From Alphaproteobacteria bacterium (GTDB taxonomy: Bacteria > Pseudomonadota > Alphaproteobacteria > Acetobacterales > Acetobacteraceae): a stretch of 39,611 nucleotides of DNA. The position numbers and the translations under genes are program-made. The notes under the pieces are model-generated. The model was not told where the DNA came from, searched no databases, and was given only the letters and a program-made list of their open reading frames with translations. Shown here in pieces: positions 17,242-26,084 of this stretch (positions within the stretch are counted from its first letter, which is position 1; each line of letters opens with the position of its first letter). The DNA is taken from assembly GCA_016869715.1 (NCBI GenBank), contig VGDM01000011.1, positions 64,379-103,989 on the forward strand. Reading direction: 5' to 3'.

Positions 17242-18189
17242 TCACTTCTTCCAGGGCGTGCGCCGCCACATCTCGCCATAGGCGGCGTATTGCTCATCCA
17301 CGAAGCCGCGCATAGTGGCGCGGTTCATGTGCCGCACAATCAGGAAATCGCGTTCCGCGATGGCGCGGAAATCCGGGTCTTCCGCTGTGCGGCGCACTGC
17401 TTCTTCCCAGCGCGCCAGAACGGGTTCCGGTGTTGCCGCGGGCAGGGCAAAGCCGCGCGCTGAACCAGCCGCCAGCGGAAAGCCCGCTTCCGCCACAGTT
17501 GGCAAATCACTTGCCTTGTCCCAGCGCTGCTTTTCCATCAGCGCCAGCACACGGAGCACGCCTTGCAGATGCGCACGCACCGTCAGGCTGACAGTGGAAA
17601 TGGACCCCACCACATGCCCGCCCTGCACCAATTGCATCGCTTGGCCCGCGCCGGTGGTGGGCAGCCAGGTAAAGCGCGCACCAGAAGCGTTTTCCAACTG
17701 CATCAGCGCCAGATGCGGCGCGCTGCCAATGCCGGCACCCGCCATGGTGATATCTTCGGGCTTGGCGCGCGCAGCTTCGATCAGATCGGTCAGGCTGCGA
17801 TAGGGTGAATTGGGTGCCACGAAGATGGTATAGGGTTCATCGGTCAAAAGCCCGACATAGGCGAAGCTTTCCACGCGATAGCGGGGCGTATTGTCATAGA
17901 GTGCCGTCACCAGCGCGGGCAGCGATACCAGCGCGGCTATGCGACCATCCGGGGCGGCGGCCGAGACCTCATTCAACATGATCATGCCGCCCGCACCTGG
18001 GCGATTGACGACGATGATCTGCTGGCCGCCCAGGTATTTCTCCAGAAAGGGCGCGGCCATGCGCGCGGCGAGGTCAATATTCCCACCCGGCGTGAAGCCC
18101 ACCATGATCTGGATCGGCCGTTCCTGTGCCTCCGCTCGGATGGCGGGTGCCGCCAATCCGGCTGCCAGCATTGCGCGCCTGCCGATCAT
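17242..18189 (-). CDS. Tripartite tricarboxylate transporter substrate-binding protein (Bug family)
   Basis: A 315-residue periplasmic solute-binding protein of the Bug/TctC family, which captures small carboxylates or related solutes. It starts with an export signal containing two arginines (MIGRRAMLAAGLAAPAIRAEA), then shows family landmarks: IMVGFTPGGNIDLAARMAAP, VVNRPGAGGMIML, the PNSPYRSLTDLIEAARAKPE stretch, GAGIGSAPHLALMQLENASG, and LPTVAEAGFPL near residue 230. No TctA or TctB membrane components are nearby; orphan Bug proteins are common in such genomes and may share permeases or act as sensors. It converges on the SDR gene, 4 nt apart, and is divergent from the LLM oxidoreductase. 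Ligand unknown. Confidence 0.9.
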   Translation of the reverse strand: MIGRRAMLAAGLAAPAIRAEAQERPIQIMVGFTPGGNIDLAARMAAPFLEKYLGGQQIIVVNRPGAGGMIMLNEVSAAAPDGRIAALVSLPALVTALYDNTPRYRVESFAYVGLLTDEPYTIFVAPNSPYRSLTDLIEAARAKPEDITMAGAGIGSAPHLALMQLENASGARFTWLPTTGAGQAMQLVQGGHVVGSISTVSLTVRAHLQGVLRVLALMEKQRWDKASDLPTVAEAGFPLAAGSARGFALPAATPEPVLARWEEAVRRTAEDPDFRAIAERDFLIVRHMNRATMRGFVDEQYAAYGEMWRRTPWKK

Positions 18190-18309
18190 ACCAAAGCCCC
18201 CCTTTTTATCGGCCTAATTACAGCGCGGGCAGATGGCTGCGGGCAAGAAAAAACTTGCGCCCCTGCTAGCTTGATCTAGTCTGGCATCAGCCCCGCCCAG
18301 GAGAGCCCC

Positions 18310-19374
18310 ATGCTGCGCTTCAGCAATTTCCTTTTTCCCGAAAGCCGCGAACCTGCCGGTGATCAGCGGGTGATCGCGGAAAGCGTCGCGGAAGCGAAGC
18401 TCTGTGATGAACTTGGGGTGGAAGTGCTCTGGCTTGCCGAACATCATTTCGATGGCAATTGCGCCTATGTGGACCCGGTGACTTTCGCCGCTGCCGTGCT
18501 GTCAGCCACCAAGCGCATAAAAGTTGGTTTTGCGGTGGCGCAGGTATCGCTGCATCACCCGATGCGGCTCGCGGAACAGATGTCGCTTTTGGATAATCTC
18601 TCAGGCGGGCGGGTGATTGTCGGGCTTGGGCGCGGCACAGCCTATAACGTCTATGAATACCAGGGCTATGGCATTCCGGCGGAAGAAGCTTTGGAACGCT
18701 ATGAGGAAGCCGAGGGAATTATGCTGAAGGCCTGGAGCAGCCCGGATGGTTTTCAGCACAAGGGCCGATTCTGGGAATTGAATGTGCCAAGGCTGCGCCC
18801 GGTACCCTTCACCAAGCCGCATCCTTATGTGATCCGTGCTGCATCCAGCGAAGATGGCGCGCTGCATCTGGCGCGGCGTGGCCTGCCCTTCCTGATGAAT
18901 GTGCAATCGTTGGAAGTGACGCGAAAGCGCCTCGCGGCCTATCGCGCCGCGCTCGCGGAAGCAGGTTTTGATGCCGCGCATATCGCGCATTGCCTCGATG
19001 AAAGCTGGGTCTGGCGCAATGTGGTGGTGGCGGAGTCGGATGACGAAGCGCGCCGCATCGCGATCCCTGCCTTTGAGGCAATGCAGGCACAGCGCAAGGC
19101 CATGCGCGAGAAAATCTACGCCGAACAGGGCGTGATCATGAAAAAGGAAACCGCGCCACCCGCTCGGGCCAATCCCGAACACTCGCTGATCTGCGGCACG
19201 CCCGCGACTATTGCCGCGCGTATGGCGGAGATTGAGGCGACCGGCGTTGGCGGTGTGATCTGCTCCTTCCGCCTTGGGCCTATGAGTGCCGAGGTCACCA
19301 ACAACTCCATCCGCCTTTTCATGGAACAGGTGGCGCCGCGCTTCGCGGGCCCCATGCGGCAGGCGGCAGAATAG
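18310..19374 (+). CDS. LLM-class flavin-dependent oxidoreductase (luciferase-like)
   Basis: A 354-residue luciferase-like TIM-barrel enzyme, probably an FMN-using monooxygenase or oxidoreductase working with a separate flavin reductase. Landmarks: LCDELGVEVLWLAEHHFDG near residue 40, VGFAVAQVSLHHPMRLAEQM, LDNLSGGRVIVGLGRGTAYN with the GxGRG loop near residue 105, and RRGLPFLMNVQSLEV. The C-terminal part has CGTPATIAARMAEIEATGVG, typical of the family. The start MLRFSNFLFPES lies in a normal position, and 120 nt separate it from the divergent Bug gene. The substrate cannot be assigned; neighbours suggest organic-acid metabolism but no sulfonate or nitrilotriacetate genes are nearby. Confidence 0.88.
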   Translation: MLRFSNFLFPESREPAGDQRVIAESVAEAKLCDELGVEVLWLAEHHFDGNCAYVDPVTFAAAVLSATKRIKVGFAVAQVSLHHPMRLAEQMSLLDNLSGGRVIVGLGRGTAYNVYEYQGYGIPAEEALERYEEAEGIMLKAWSSPDGFQHKGRFWELNVPRLRPVPFTKPHPYVIRAASSEDGALHLARRGLPFLMNVQSLEVTRKRLAAYRAALAEAGFDAAHIAHCLDESWVWRNVVVAESDDEARRIAIPAFEAMQAQRKAMREKIYAEQGVIMKKETAPPARANPEHSLICGTPATIAARMAEIEATGVGGVICSFRLGPMSAEVTNNSIRLFMEQVAPRFAGPMRQAAE

Positions 19375-19375
19375 A

Positions 19376-19400
19376 CGCGGGCGAAGGGGTTACGCCCGCG
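19376..19400. terminator. Hairpin at convergent LLM / dxs ends
   Basis: CGCGGGCG at 19376-19383 pairs perfectly with CGCCCGCG at 19393-19400, with a 9-nt loop holding the TAA of dxs (19390-19392). It lies between two convergent genes, fitting a bidirectional terminator, but lacks a T tract. Confidence 0.45.
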
Positions 19401-21309
19401 CGGGCAAATGCATCTCTGCCTTGCCCAAAGCGGCAAGTGCTGTTGCCATAATCTGCGGCGCATTCAGCCCAGCTTGGTCATATTGCTTGCGCGGCGCGTT
19501 GTGATCAATAAAGACATCCGGCAGGCACATGGGGCGCAGCTTCAGCCCGCGATCCAGCAGCCCATGCGTCGCCAAATGATGCATGACGAGGCTGCCAAAG
19601 CCGAGCATGGAGCCTTCTTCAATCGTGATCAGTACTTCATGCTCACGCGCAAGCCGCTCTACCAAGGCAGTATCAAGCGGTTTGGCAAAGCGCGCGTCGG
19701 CGACCGTGCAGCAAAGCCCATGTGTCGCCAATTCATCAGCTGCCTTCAGGCATTCCTGCAAGCGCGCGCCATAAGACAAGATTGCGATCGCGTTGCCTTC
19801 GCGCAGCACGCGCCCCTTGCCGAGATCAAGCACCGAACCGCACTTGGGCAATTCAAGACCAAACCCCTCACCACGCGGATAGCGAAACGCGGAAGGCCGA
19901 TCCTCAATCGCGGCAGAAGTCGCAACCATATGCATCAGCTCCACCTCATCGGCAGCCGCCATCAGCACTATATTGGGGAGGCAGCCAAGATAGGCGATAT
20001 CAAAAGAACCCGCATGGGTCGCGCCATCCGCGCCGACCAACCCGGCGCGGTCCATCGCGAAGCGTACTGGCAGGGATTGCAGCGCCACATCATGCATGAT
20101 CTGGTCATAGGCGCGCTGCAAAAAGGTTGAATAGATCGCACAAAAGGGCTTCAGCCCTTCGGTCGCGAGCCCTGCCGCGAAAGTTACCGCATGTTGTTCC
20201 GCAATACCAACATCAAAACTCCGGCGCGGGAATTTCCTGGCGAAGGCATCAAGTCCGGTGCCGGATGGCATGGCGGCATTGATGGCGACGATGCGCTCAT
20301 CAGCCTCCGCTTCCGCGATCAGCGCATTGGCAAACACCTTGGTGAAGGAAGGCGGACCGGGCAGCGCCTTGGCCTGTTCACCGGTGACGACATTGAACTT
20401 CACCACGCCGTGATATTTGTCAGGCGAGGATTCCGCCGGCGCATAACCCTTGCCCTTTTGCGTGACCACATGCAGCAGGATCGGTCCTTGCTGCTCTCGA
20501 TCACGCAGATTGCGCAAAATGGGCAGCAAATGGTCCAGATCATGCCCATCCACCGGACCCACGTAATAGAAGCCAAGTTCTTCAAATAATGTACCGCCGG
20601 TTAGCAACCCGCGCGCATATTCATCCGCGCGCCGCGCAGCGCGTTCCAAAGGCGCCGGGAAGCGCTTGGCCAGCCGCGCCATCATATCGCGCAAGGACAG
20701 GAAGGGGCGCGATGAAATCAGCTTGGACAAATAAGCACTCATCGCGCCCACGGGTGGCGCAATGGACATGTCATTATCGTTCAGAATGACAATCAGATTG
20801 GCCTTGGATGCGCCGGCATTGTTCATGGCCTCATACGCCATGCCGGCACTCATCGCGCCATCGCCGATCACCGCAATCACATGGCGGTCCTTGCCCTGCA
20901 ATTGGCTGCCAATCGCCATGCCAAGCCCGGCGGAAATGCTGGTCGAGGAATGTGCCGCGCCGAAGGGGTCGTATGCGCTCTCACTCCGTTTGGTGAAGCC
21001 GGAAAGCCCGCCGCCTTGGCGGAGCGTACGAATGCGATCGCGCCGCCCGGTCAGGATCTTATGCGGATAGGCCTGATGCCCGACATCCCAGATCAGCCGA
21101 TCATGCGGTGTGTCGAAAATCGCATGCACTGCGACAGTGAGTTCGACCACCCCCAGCGATGCGCCAAGATGCCCGCCGGTGACGGAAACCGCGTCAATCG
21201 TCTCGGCGCGCAATTCGTCGGCTATACATTTCAATTGATCGCTAGAAAAATTTCGTAAATCGCTCGGAATGGTGATGCGATCCAGCAGCGGTGTGACAGG
21301 ACGGTTCAT
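19390..21309 (-). CDS. dxs: 1-deoxy-D-xylulose-5-phosphate synthase
   Basis: ThDP-dependent enzyme that condenses pyruvate and glyceraldehyde 3-phosphate, the first step of the MEP pathway to isoprenoids (and a precursor for thiamin and pyridoxal). The 639-residue length is normal. Visible motifs include [54 protein letters not shown], the ThDP/Mg site [50 protein letters not shown], and [18 protein letters not shown] in the pyrimidine domain. Its ATG directly follows the TGA of ispA, and both follow xseB, the usual alphaproteobacterial order, so the three are co-transcribed. All expected motifs are present; the gene appears intact. Confidence 0.98.
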   Translation of the reverse strand: MNRPVTPLLDRITIPSDLRNFSSDQLKCIADELRAETIDAVSVTGGHLGASLGVVELTVAVHAIFDTPHDRLIWDVGHQAYPHKILTGRRDRIRTLRQGGGLSGFTKRSESAYDPFGAAHSSTSISAGLGMAIGSQLQGKDRHVIAVIGDGAMSAGMAYEAMNNAGASKANLIVILNDNDMSIAPPVGAMSAYLSKLISSRPFLSLRDMMARLAKRFPAPLERAARRADEYARGLLTGGTLFEELGFYYVGPVDGHDLDHLLPILRNLRDREQQGPILLHVVTQKGKGYAPAESSPDKYHGVVKFNVVTGEQAKALPGPPSFTKVFANALIAEAEADERIVAINAAMPSGTGLDAFARKFPRRSFDVGIAEQHAVTFAAGLATEGLKPFCAIYSTFLQRAYDQIMHDVALQSLPVRFAMDRAGLVGADGATHAGSFDIAYLGCLPNIVLMAAADEVELMHMVATSAAIEDRPSAFRYPRGEGFGLELPKCGSVLDLGKGRVLREGNAIAILSYGARLQECLKAADELATHGLCCTVADARFAKPLDTALVERLAREHEVLITIEEGSMLGFGSLVMHHLATHGLLDRGLKLRPMCLPDVFIDHNAPRKQYDQAGLNAPQIMATALAALGKAEMHLPARA

Positions 21310-22227
21310 TCAGCTTCTCCGCGCGATGGTATAATCCGCAAGCGCGCGCAAATGCGCCGCCGCATCCCCGAAAGCATCCAGATGATCCTGCGCCTGCGCG
21401 GCAAGCCGTTCCGCTTGCAGCCTGGCGCGTTTAAGTCCCAAAAGCCCGACCAGAGTGGCCTTGCCGGCATCGGCATCCTTGCCGGTACGCTTGCCCGTGT
21501 CCTCGGCCGATGCGGTGGCATCCAGCACATCATCGGCAATCTGAAAGGCAGCACCCAGATCGCGGCCATAGGCGGAAAGCGCGTGGCGCAGCTGAATGGG
21601 CGCCTTGCCAAGAATGGCGCCGGCCTCGGCGGAAAATTCAACCAGCTTGCCGGTCTTCAGCAATTGCAGCCGGCCGATTTCCGCCTCTTCCAAGGGGCGC
21701 CCAGCTTCTTCCGCCAGCATATCCAGCATCTGCCCGCCGCACATACCACGCGCGCCGGCCGCCCGCGCCAAGGCGCGGCAGAGCTCCGCCCGCACGGCGG
21801 GATCAGCATGCGTTTCCGGCTCACTCAACACCAGAAAGGCTTGGGTTTGCAGCGCATCACCTGCCAGCACGGCGGTTGCTTCATCAAAGGCGCGATGCAC
21901 GGTGGGTTTGCCGCGGCGCAGATCATCATCATCCATGCAGGGCAGATCATCATGCACCAGCGAATAGGCATGCAGCATTTCAATCGCCGAGGCGACACGC
22001 AGCGCCGCTTCTCGCGCCACGCCGAATTGCGCAGCACCTTCCAGCACCAGAAAACCGCGCAGCCTTTTGCCGCCCCCCATGCTGGCATAGCGCATGGCTT
22101 CAAACAGCCGCGCCTCATCGCCCTCGGGCGGCGGGATCAGCGCATCAAGCGCGAGATCAATTTCAGCAGCCGCCGCCGCCATGGTGGCTGCAAGAGCCTT
22201 GGCGAGATCGGGCGGGGTCGCCAGCAT
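21310..22227 (-). CDS. ispA: Polyprenyl synthetase, probably farnesyl diphosphate synthase
   Basis: A 305-residue class I prenyltransferase, which adds isopentenyl diphosphate units to allylic diphosphates to make geranyl and farnesyl diphosphate. It has the first aspartate-rich motif in LVHDDLPCMDDDDLRRGKPT (around residues 95-114), the preceding GGGKRLRGFLV substrate site, and the second aspartate-rich region in AAFQIADDVLDATAS. Residues between the motifs fit the short-chain IspA group more than long-chain synthases, but chain length cannot be fixed from sequence alone. It sits between xseB (8 nt gap) and dxs (adjacent stop and start), so it is in the isoprenoid operon and supplies undecaprenyl, ubiquinone and possibly hopanoid or carotenoid pathways. 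Confidence 0.95.
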   Translation of the reverse strand: MLATPPDLAKALAATMAAAAAEIDLALDALIPPPEGDEARLFEAMRYASMGGGKRLRGFLVLEGAAQFGVAREAALRVASAIEMLHAYSLVHDDLPCMDDDDLRRGKPTVHRAFDEATAVLAGDALQTQAFLVLSEPETHADPAVRAELCRALARAAGARGMCGGQMLDMLAEEAGRPLEEAEIGRLQLLKTGKLVEFSAEAGAILGKAPIQLRHALSAYGRDLGAAFQIADDVLDATASAEDTGKRTGKDADAGKATLVGLLGLKRARLQAERLAAQAQDHLDAFGDAAAHLRALADYTIARRS

Positions 22228-22235
22228 GCGGCGCT

Positions 22236-22496
22236 CTATTCCACGTCTCGCAGGGATGGCCCGGCTGGGCCATCCACGATGGCTTGGATTTTCTGCTCCG
22301 CTTCCGCGAGCTTCGCCTCACAATGGCGCTTCAGCGCGGCACCGCGCTGATAGGCGGTGACCGAGGCTTCCAAGGCGCCCTTGCCGCTTTCCAATTCCCG
22401 CACAATGCCTTCAAGCTCCGCGAGCGCTTGCTCGAAGGAAAGGGCGGCAATATCGGACGTTGGGGCCCCCGCCGTCTCGGTTGGTGTACGTACCAT
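22236..22496 (-). CDS. xseB: Exodeoxyribonuclease VII small subunit
   Basis: Small subunit of exonuclease VII, which with XseA degrades single-stranded DNA to acid-soluble oligonucleotides in repair. The 86-residue protein shows the family core LSFEQALAELEGIVRELESG, followed by ALEASVTAYQRGAALKRHCE and LAEAEQKIQAI, all within one helical hairpin; the N-terminal 15 residues are poorly conserved. It is first in the xseB-ispA-dxs operon, a frequent arrangement in proteobacteria. The large subunit gene is not in the window. Confidence 0.95.
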   Translation of the reverse strand: MVRTPTETAGAPTSDIAALSFEQALAELEGIVRELESGKGALEASVTAYQRGAALKRHCEAKLAEAEQKIQAIVDGPAGPSLRDVE

Positions 22497-22529
22497 ACTG
22501 TCAGCCTAGCCTGACAAATGTGGATATGT

Positions 22530-23498
22530 CTATTCCGGTTCTATGCCCGCGGTACGAATGGCCGAGGTCCAGCGCTGGGTCTCGGATTTGACGAAGGCAG
22601 CCGCTTCTTCTGGGGTGGAGGTGGACACCACCATCCCGAAGCCCGACGACAGTCTTTCGCGCAAATCGGCCTGTTCCCCGGCGCGGCGCACCGCGGCATT
22701 CAGGCGGGAAACCGCCAGGGTTGGCGTGCCGGCGGGCACGAAAAGCCCGAACCAGGCGGTGATCTGATAGCCAGGTAGATTGCCGGCTTCCGCCACGGTG
22801 GGGATTTCCGGCAGCATGGCGGAGCGTTGCGGCGCGGTGATGCCAAGGATGCGCAGCTTCCCCTCGCGCGCCTGCGGCAGGATAACCAATTGATCGGCCA
22901 CGAAAAGATCAACCCGTCCTGCCAGCAAATCCTGTACTGCCAAGGGCGAGGACCGATAAGGCACGCGGAGCATCTTGACCCCGGCCATATGCGCCATGAG
23001 CTCGGTCGAGACCTGCTGGGACGACGACGCAGAGGCGTAGGTGATGCCTTCGGGCTTGGTTTTCGCCTCGGCCAGCAATTCAGCCAGATTCTGCCAACGC
23101 GATTCGGCGCGCACCGCAACCAGCAGCGGCACGGAACCAAGGGTCGAGACCGGGATGAAGGCAGTGTCCACATCAAAGGGCACGCGCTTGAAAAGGGCGC
23201 CTGCGGCGGCATTGGTGGAATTGGTGCCGATCAGCACGGTCAGGCCATCCGGCGTGGCGCGGGCGACGGCCTCGGCCCCGATCAGCCCATTGGCGCCGGC
23301 GCGATTTTCCACCACCACATTCTGGCCGAGGGTTTCGCGCATTTTCTCGGTAAAGACGCGCGCGACTGTATCGGTGGCGGAACCGGGCGCGAAGGGCACA
23401 ATGGCGCGCACGGGGCTGGGCGGCCATTCCTGCGCGGCGGCAAAGCGCGGGGCGAGCGCCGCGGCTGGCAGGGCGGCGAGAAGATGACGACGGTGCAT
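22530..23498 (-). CDS. Tripartite tricarboxylate transporter substrate-binding protein (Bug family), second copy
   Basis: A periplasmic Bug-family binding protein of about 322 residues. It begins MHRRHLLAALPAAALAPRFA, an export signal, and has VRAIVPFAPGSATDTVARVF, VVVENRAGANGLIGAEAVAR, ATPDGLTVLIGTNSTNAA, PYRSSPLAVQDLLAGRVDLF, and IPTVAEAGNLPGYQ. I chose ATG 23498, with AGAGG 6 nt upstream and the signal peptide starting at once; an in-frame start at 23555 would add 19 residues. It is only distantly like the other Bug protein in this window, so the two are separate family members and not a recent duplication. No membrane components are nearby, and the ligand is unknown. Confidence 0.9.
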   Translation of the reverse strand: MHRRHLLAALPAAALAPRFAAAQEWPPSPVRAIVPFAPGSATDTVARVFTEKMRETLGQNVVVENRAGANGLIGAEAVARATPDGLTVLIGTNSTNAAAGALFKRVPFDVDTAFIPVSTLGSVPLLVAVRAESRWQNLAELLAEAKTKPEGITYASASSSQQVSTELMAHMAGVKMLRVPYRSSPLAVQDLLAGRVDLFVADQLVILPQAREGKLRILGITAPQRSAMLPEIPTVAEAGNLPGYQITAWFGLFVPAGTPTLAVSRLNAAVRRAGEQADLRERLSSGFGMVVSTSTPEEAAAFVKSETQRWTSAIRTAGIEPE

Positions 23499-23558
23499 GG
23501 CGAACCTCTTCATTTTGTAATGTGGAATTTTGGGGTGCGGGCTGGTCCCGCGCACGGA

Positions 23559-24488
23559 TTAACTGAGCATCAGTGCACGGACATGGGCGGCAACCGACGA
23601 ACCAAGCGCAGCCAGATCGTAACCTCCTTCCAGCACTGAAACGACACGCCCTTCGGCATGGCGCGCCGCAAGCGTGCTAAGTTCTTGCGTTATCCAGGCG
23701 AAATCCGCCTCCGTCAGCCGCACCTGCGCCAGCGGGTCCGCGACATGCGCATCAAACCCAGCCGAGATGATCAGCAATTCAGGCGCAAAGGCGTCCAAGG
23801 CCGGCAGCAACAGCCTATCCCACACGGCACGAAACGCCGCGCCATCAGCGCCCGGCGGCAGGGTGGCGTTGAAGATATTGCCCACACCCCGTTCCTGTGG
23901 CGTGCCGGTGCCGGGGTAAAGCGGCCGTTGATGCGAAGATGCCAGCATCATAGATGCATCGGCCTCAAAACAGGCTTGCGTGCCATTGCCGTGATGCACA
24001 TCGAAATCCGCGACCGCAACACGTGTCAGCCCATGCACAGCCTGGGCATGGCGCGCGGCAATCGCGGCATTGGCAAAGACGCAAAACCCCATGGCGCGAG
24101 ATGGCTCAGCGTGATGGCCAGGCGGGCGTGTGGCGCAAAAGGCGTGGCGGATCGGGCCGGTGCAGACCGCATCCACTGCCGCCACAGCAGCGCCGGCACT
24201 CCGCAAGGCCGCTTTAATGCTGCCATGGGACAGAATGGTATCGGCATCGAGCGCCACGCGATCACCCTCGGCAGGAGCGGCTTTCATAATCGCTTGCAGA
24301 TAGGCTTCGGGATGCACGCGCAGGATTTGTTCCCGCGTTGCGCGCTGTGCCTCGGCGCGCGGCAGGGCGCTGAAGGCCTCCGCTTCCAGGGCGCGTATCA
24401 CGGTACGCCAGCGGTCTGGGCATTCCGGGTGATGCGGCCCCGGATCATGCGCCACACAGGCGGCATGGGTCAGGATCAGCACGCTCAT
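23559..24488 (-). CDS. Histone-deacetylase-family (AcuC/HDAC-like) amidohydrolase
   Basis: A 309-residue zinc hydrolase of the arginase/deacetylase fold, which in bacteria deacetylates acetylated lysines, polyamines or other acylated amines. The active-site elements are all visible: HDPGPHHPECPDRW at the N terminus, RPPGHHAEPSRAMGFCVFAN (catalytic His pair), ADFDVHHGNGTQ (zinc Asp and His), IISAGFDAHVADPLAQVRL (second Asp) and VLEGGYDL (Gly-rich loop ending in the catalytic Tyr region). Length is typical for this group. It overlaps the TusA-like gene by 4 nt (ATGA), so the two are translationally coupled. Whether it acts on proteins or small molecules cannot be decided here. Confidence 0.9.
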   Translation of the reverse strand: MSVLILTHAACVAHDPGPHHPECPDRWRTVIRALEAEAFSALPRAEAQRATREQILRVHPEAYLQAIMKAAPAEGDRVALDADTILSHGSIKAALRSAGAAVAAVDAVCTGPIRHAFCATRPPGHHAEPSRAMGFCVFANAAIAARHAQAVHGLTRVAVADFDVHHGNGTQACFEADASMMLASSHQRPLYPGTGTPQERGVGNIFNATLPPGADGAAFRAVWDRLLLPALDAFAPELLIISAGFDAHVADPLAQVRLTEADFAWITQELSTLAARHAEGRVVSVLEGGYDLAALGSSVAAHVRALMLS

Positions 24489-24724
24489 GCTGATGTGTCG
24501 TCGCGCTTACGGATCACGAAGCGATAGCTGCCCTGATCTTCGGAAAAGGCCAGCAGCGCATGGCCGGTTTCCCGGCAAAAGGCATTGAAATCCGCAACCG
24601 AGGCCGGGTCGGTGGCCAGCACGGTCAGCCGCCCGCCGCCTGCCACGCCGCGTAGCGCCTTATTCGCCTTCAGCACCGGCAGGGGGCAGGTCAGGCCCCT
24701 CACATCCAGAATCGTCTCGCTCAT
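24485..24724 (-). CDS. TusA/SirA-like sulfurtransferase
   Basis: A 79-residue protein of the TusA family, which carries sulfur as a persulfide on a conserved cysteine. The TCPLPVLKANKAL motif (Cys-Pro-x-Pro, residue about 13) is intact, followed by GGGRLTVLATDPASVADFNAF and the C-terminal YRFVIRK strand. TusA delivers sulfur for tRNA thiolation in enterobacteria; relatives take part in molybdenum-cofactor and sulfur-oxidation pathways. It lies first in a two-gene unit with the deacetylase-like gene and is divergent from the ROK kinase; no TusBCD, DsrE or sulfur-oxidation genes are visible, so the pathway is not identified. Confidence 0.92.
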   Translation of the reverse strand: MSETILDVRGLTCPLPVLKANKALRGVAGGGRLTVLATDPASVADFNAFCRETGHALLAFSEDQGSYRFVIRKRDDTSA

Positions 24725-24804
24725 GCGTTCTCTTCCACCATGGCTTGCGTGTGGCCGCCAGTTCAGGCTTGCGGCGCTGCCTTGCTTTGACCAAGACTAA
24801 TAGC

Positions 24805-25695
24805 ATGAAACTCGGCATTGATCTGGGCGGCACCAAGACGGAAATCGTGGCCTTGGGCGATGATGGCGCCGTACTGCTGCGCGAACGCCGCGCCAGCCCC
24901 GCAGCCTATGACGGCGTTTTGGCGACCATCGCCGATTTGGTGCGCGATGCCGAGGGAGGGCTTGGCCAACGCGGCAGCATCGGCATCGGTATTCCAGGTA
25001 GCCCGAGCCCCGTGACTGGCCTGGTCCGCAACGCCAATTCCCAAGCTTTGAATGGGCGCGCCTTGCAACAGGATCTGGAGGCTTTGCTTGGCCGCGCCGT
25101 GCGCATCAGCAATGACGCGAATTGCTTCGCGATGAGTGAGGCCGCGGATGGCGCCGGCGCTGGCTACAACACTGTTTTCGCGGTGATCATCGGCACCGGG
25201 ACCGGTGCGGGGATTGTCTCGGGCGGGCGCATTCTGGATGGGCCGAATGGCACGGGCGGCGAATGGGGCCATGTGCCGCTGCCCTGGATGCAACCCGCAG
25301 AATTTCCGGGTCCCCGCTGTTGGTGCGGCCAGCATGGCTGCCAGGAGACCTTCCTGGCCGGCCCTGCCCTGGCGGCGGATTGCGATGGACCGGGGGCGCG
25401 CGATGCCACAGCCCTGCCGGCGCGAGCGGCGGCAGGGGATAAACGCGCGCAAGCGGCACTGGCGCGGCATGCGGATCGGCTGGCGCGGGCCTTGGCGATG
25501 ATTGCCAATATCCTCGACCCGGATGTGATCGTGTTAGGGGGCGGCCTGTCCAATATGGCGCATCTTTATCGCGATGTACCGGGGCTGATGGCGCGGTATG
25601 GCTTTGGCGATGTGGCGCGCACGCCCTTGGTGCAGGCGAAGCATGGCGATTCCTCGGGCGTGTTTGGCGCCGCACGGCTTTGGGATGCAGCATGA
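24805..25695 (+). CDS. ROK-family sugar kinase
   Basis: A 296-residue ROK kinase that phosphorylates a hexose such as fructose, glucose or N-acetylglucosamine. Motifs: the ATP loop LGIDLGGTKTEIVAL at the N terminus, the catalytic NDANCFAMSEA near residue 106, GTGTGAGIV, GGEWGHVPL, the ROK zinc cluster CWCGQHGCQE (three cysteines with an upstream His), and ILDPDVIVLGGGLSN. The start at 24805 gives the expected N terminus; the open frame from 24745 adds 20 non-matching residues. The gene has no DNA-binding domain, so it is an enzyme and not a NagC-type repressor. The next gene starts at its stop codon. The sugar is not determinable. Confidence 0.9.
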   Translation: MKLGIDLGGTKTEIVALGDDGAVLLRERRASPAAYDGVLATIADLVRDAEGGLGQRGSIGIGIPGSPSPVTGLVRNANSQALNGRALQQDLEALLGRAVRISNDANCFAMSEAADGAGAGYNTVFAVIIGTGTGAGIVSGGRILDGPNGTGGEWGHVPLPWMQPAEFPGPRCWCGQHGCQETFLAGPALAADCDGPGARDATALPARAAAGDKRAQAALARHADRLARALAMIANILDPDVIVLGGGLSNMAHLYRDVPGLMARYGFGDVARTPLVQAKHGDSSGVFGAARLWDAA

Positions 25696-26081
25696 TCGGG
25701 CGTAGTTTCAGGGCGGGGGCGGTCTATTTCCTGCTGCTCTTTGCGATTGGCTTTTTGCTGGGCGCGACGCGCGAAGTGCTGCTGGCGCCGCGCTTTGGTG
25801 TGGTGGTGGCGAGTGCGCTTGAAGCCATCCCCATGCTCGCCGCCATTTTCCATTTCGCGCCGCTGATCGCGCGCCGCTTTGGCATTCCGCCGAAATCGGG
25901 CGGGCGCCTGCTGATGGGCGTCTTTGGCCTGGTGCTGCTGATTGGCGCGGAAATCGCCATGACACGTGCGATGCGCGGCCTGTCGCCCGAGCAATGGCTC
26001 GCGCATTTCGCGAGTATTGAAGGCGTGATCTATGCCGTGCTGCTAATTTGGTTCGCCGCCATACCTTGGCTAAGGCGATAA
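25692..26081 (+). CDS. Small four-helix membrane protein, function unknown
   Basis: A 129-residue inner-membrane protein with four hydrophobic stretches (AVYFLLLFAIGFLLGATREV; VVASALEAIPMLAAIFHFA; LLMGVFGLVLLIGAEIAM; EGVIYAVLLIWFAAIPWL) and positively charged short loops. I do not recognise the family. The first ATG (25692) overlaps the ROK kinase stop (ATGA), and dinB follows 3 nt after its end, so the three genes form one transcription unit. The third helix carries a Glu (GAEIAM), and the pattern resembles small uncharacterised integral proteins of alphaproteobacteria. No function is claimed. Confidence 0.85.
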   Translation: MIGRSFRAGAVYFLLLFAIGFLLGATREVLLAPRFGVVVASALEAIPMLAAIFHFAPLIARRFGIPPKSGGRLLMGVFGLVLLIGAEIAMTRAMRGLSPEQWLAHFASIEGVIYAVLLIWFAAIPWLRR

Positions 26082-26084
26082 GCG

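Noticed and set aside
17242-23498. The two Bug proteins as a recent tandem duplication
   Set aside because: They share only family-level motifs and have differing signal and core sequences, so they are separate orphan binding proteins.
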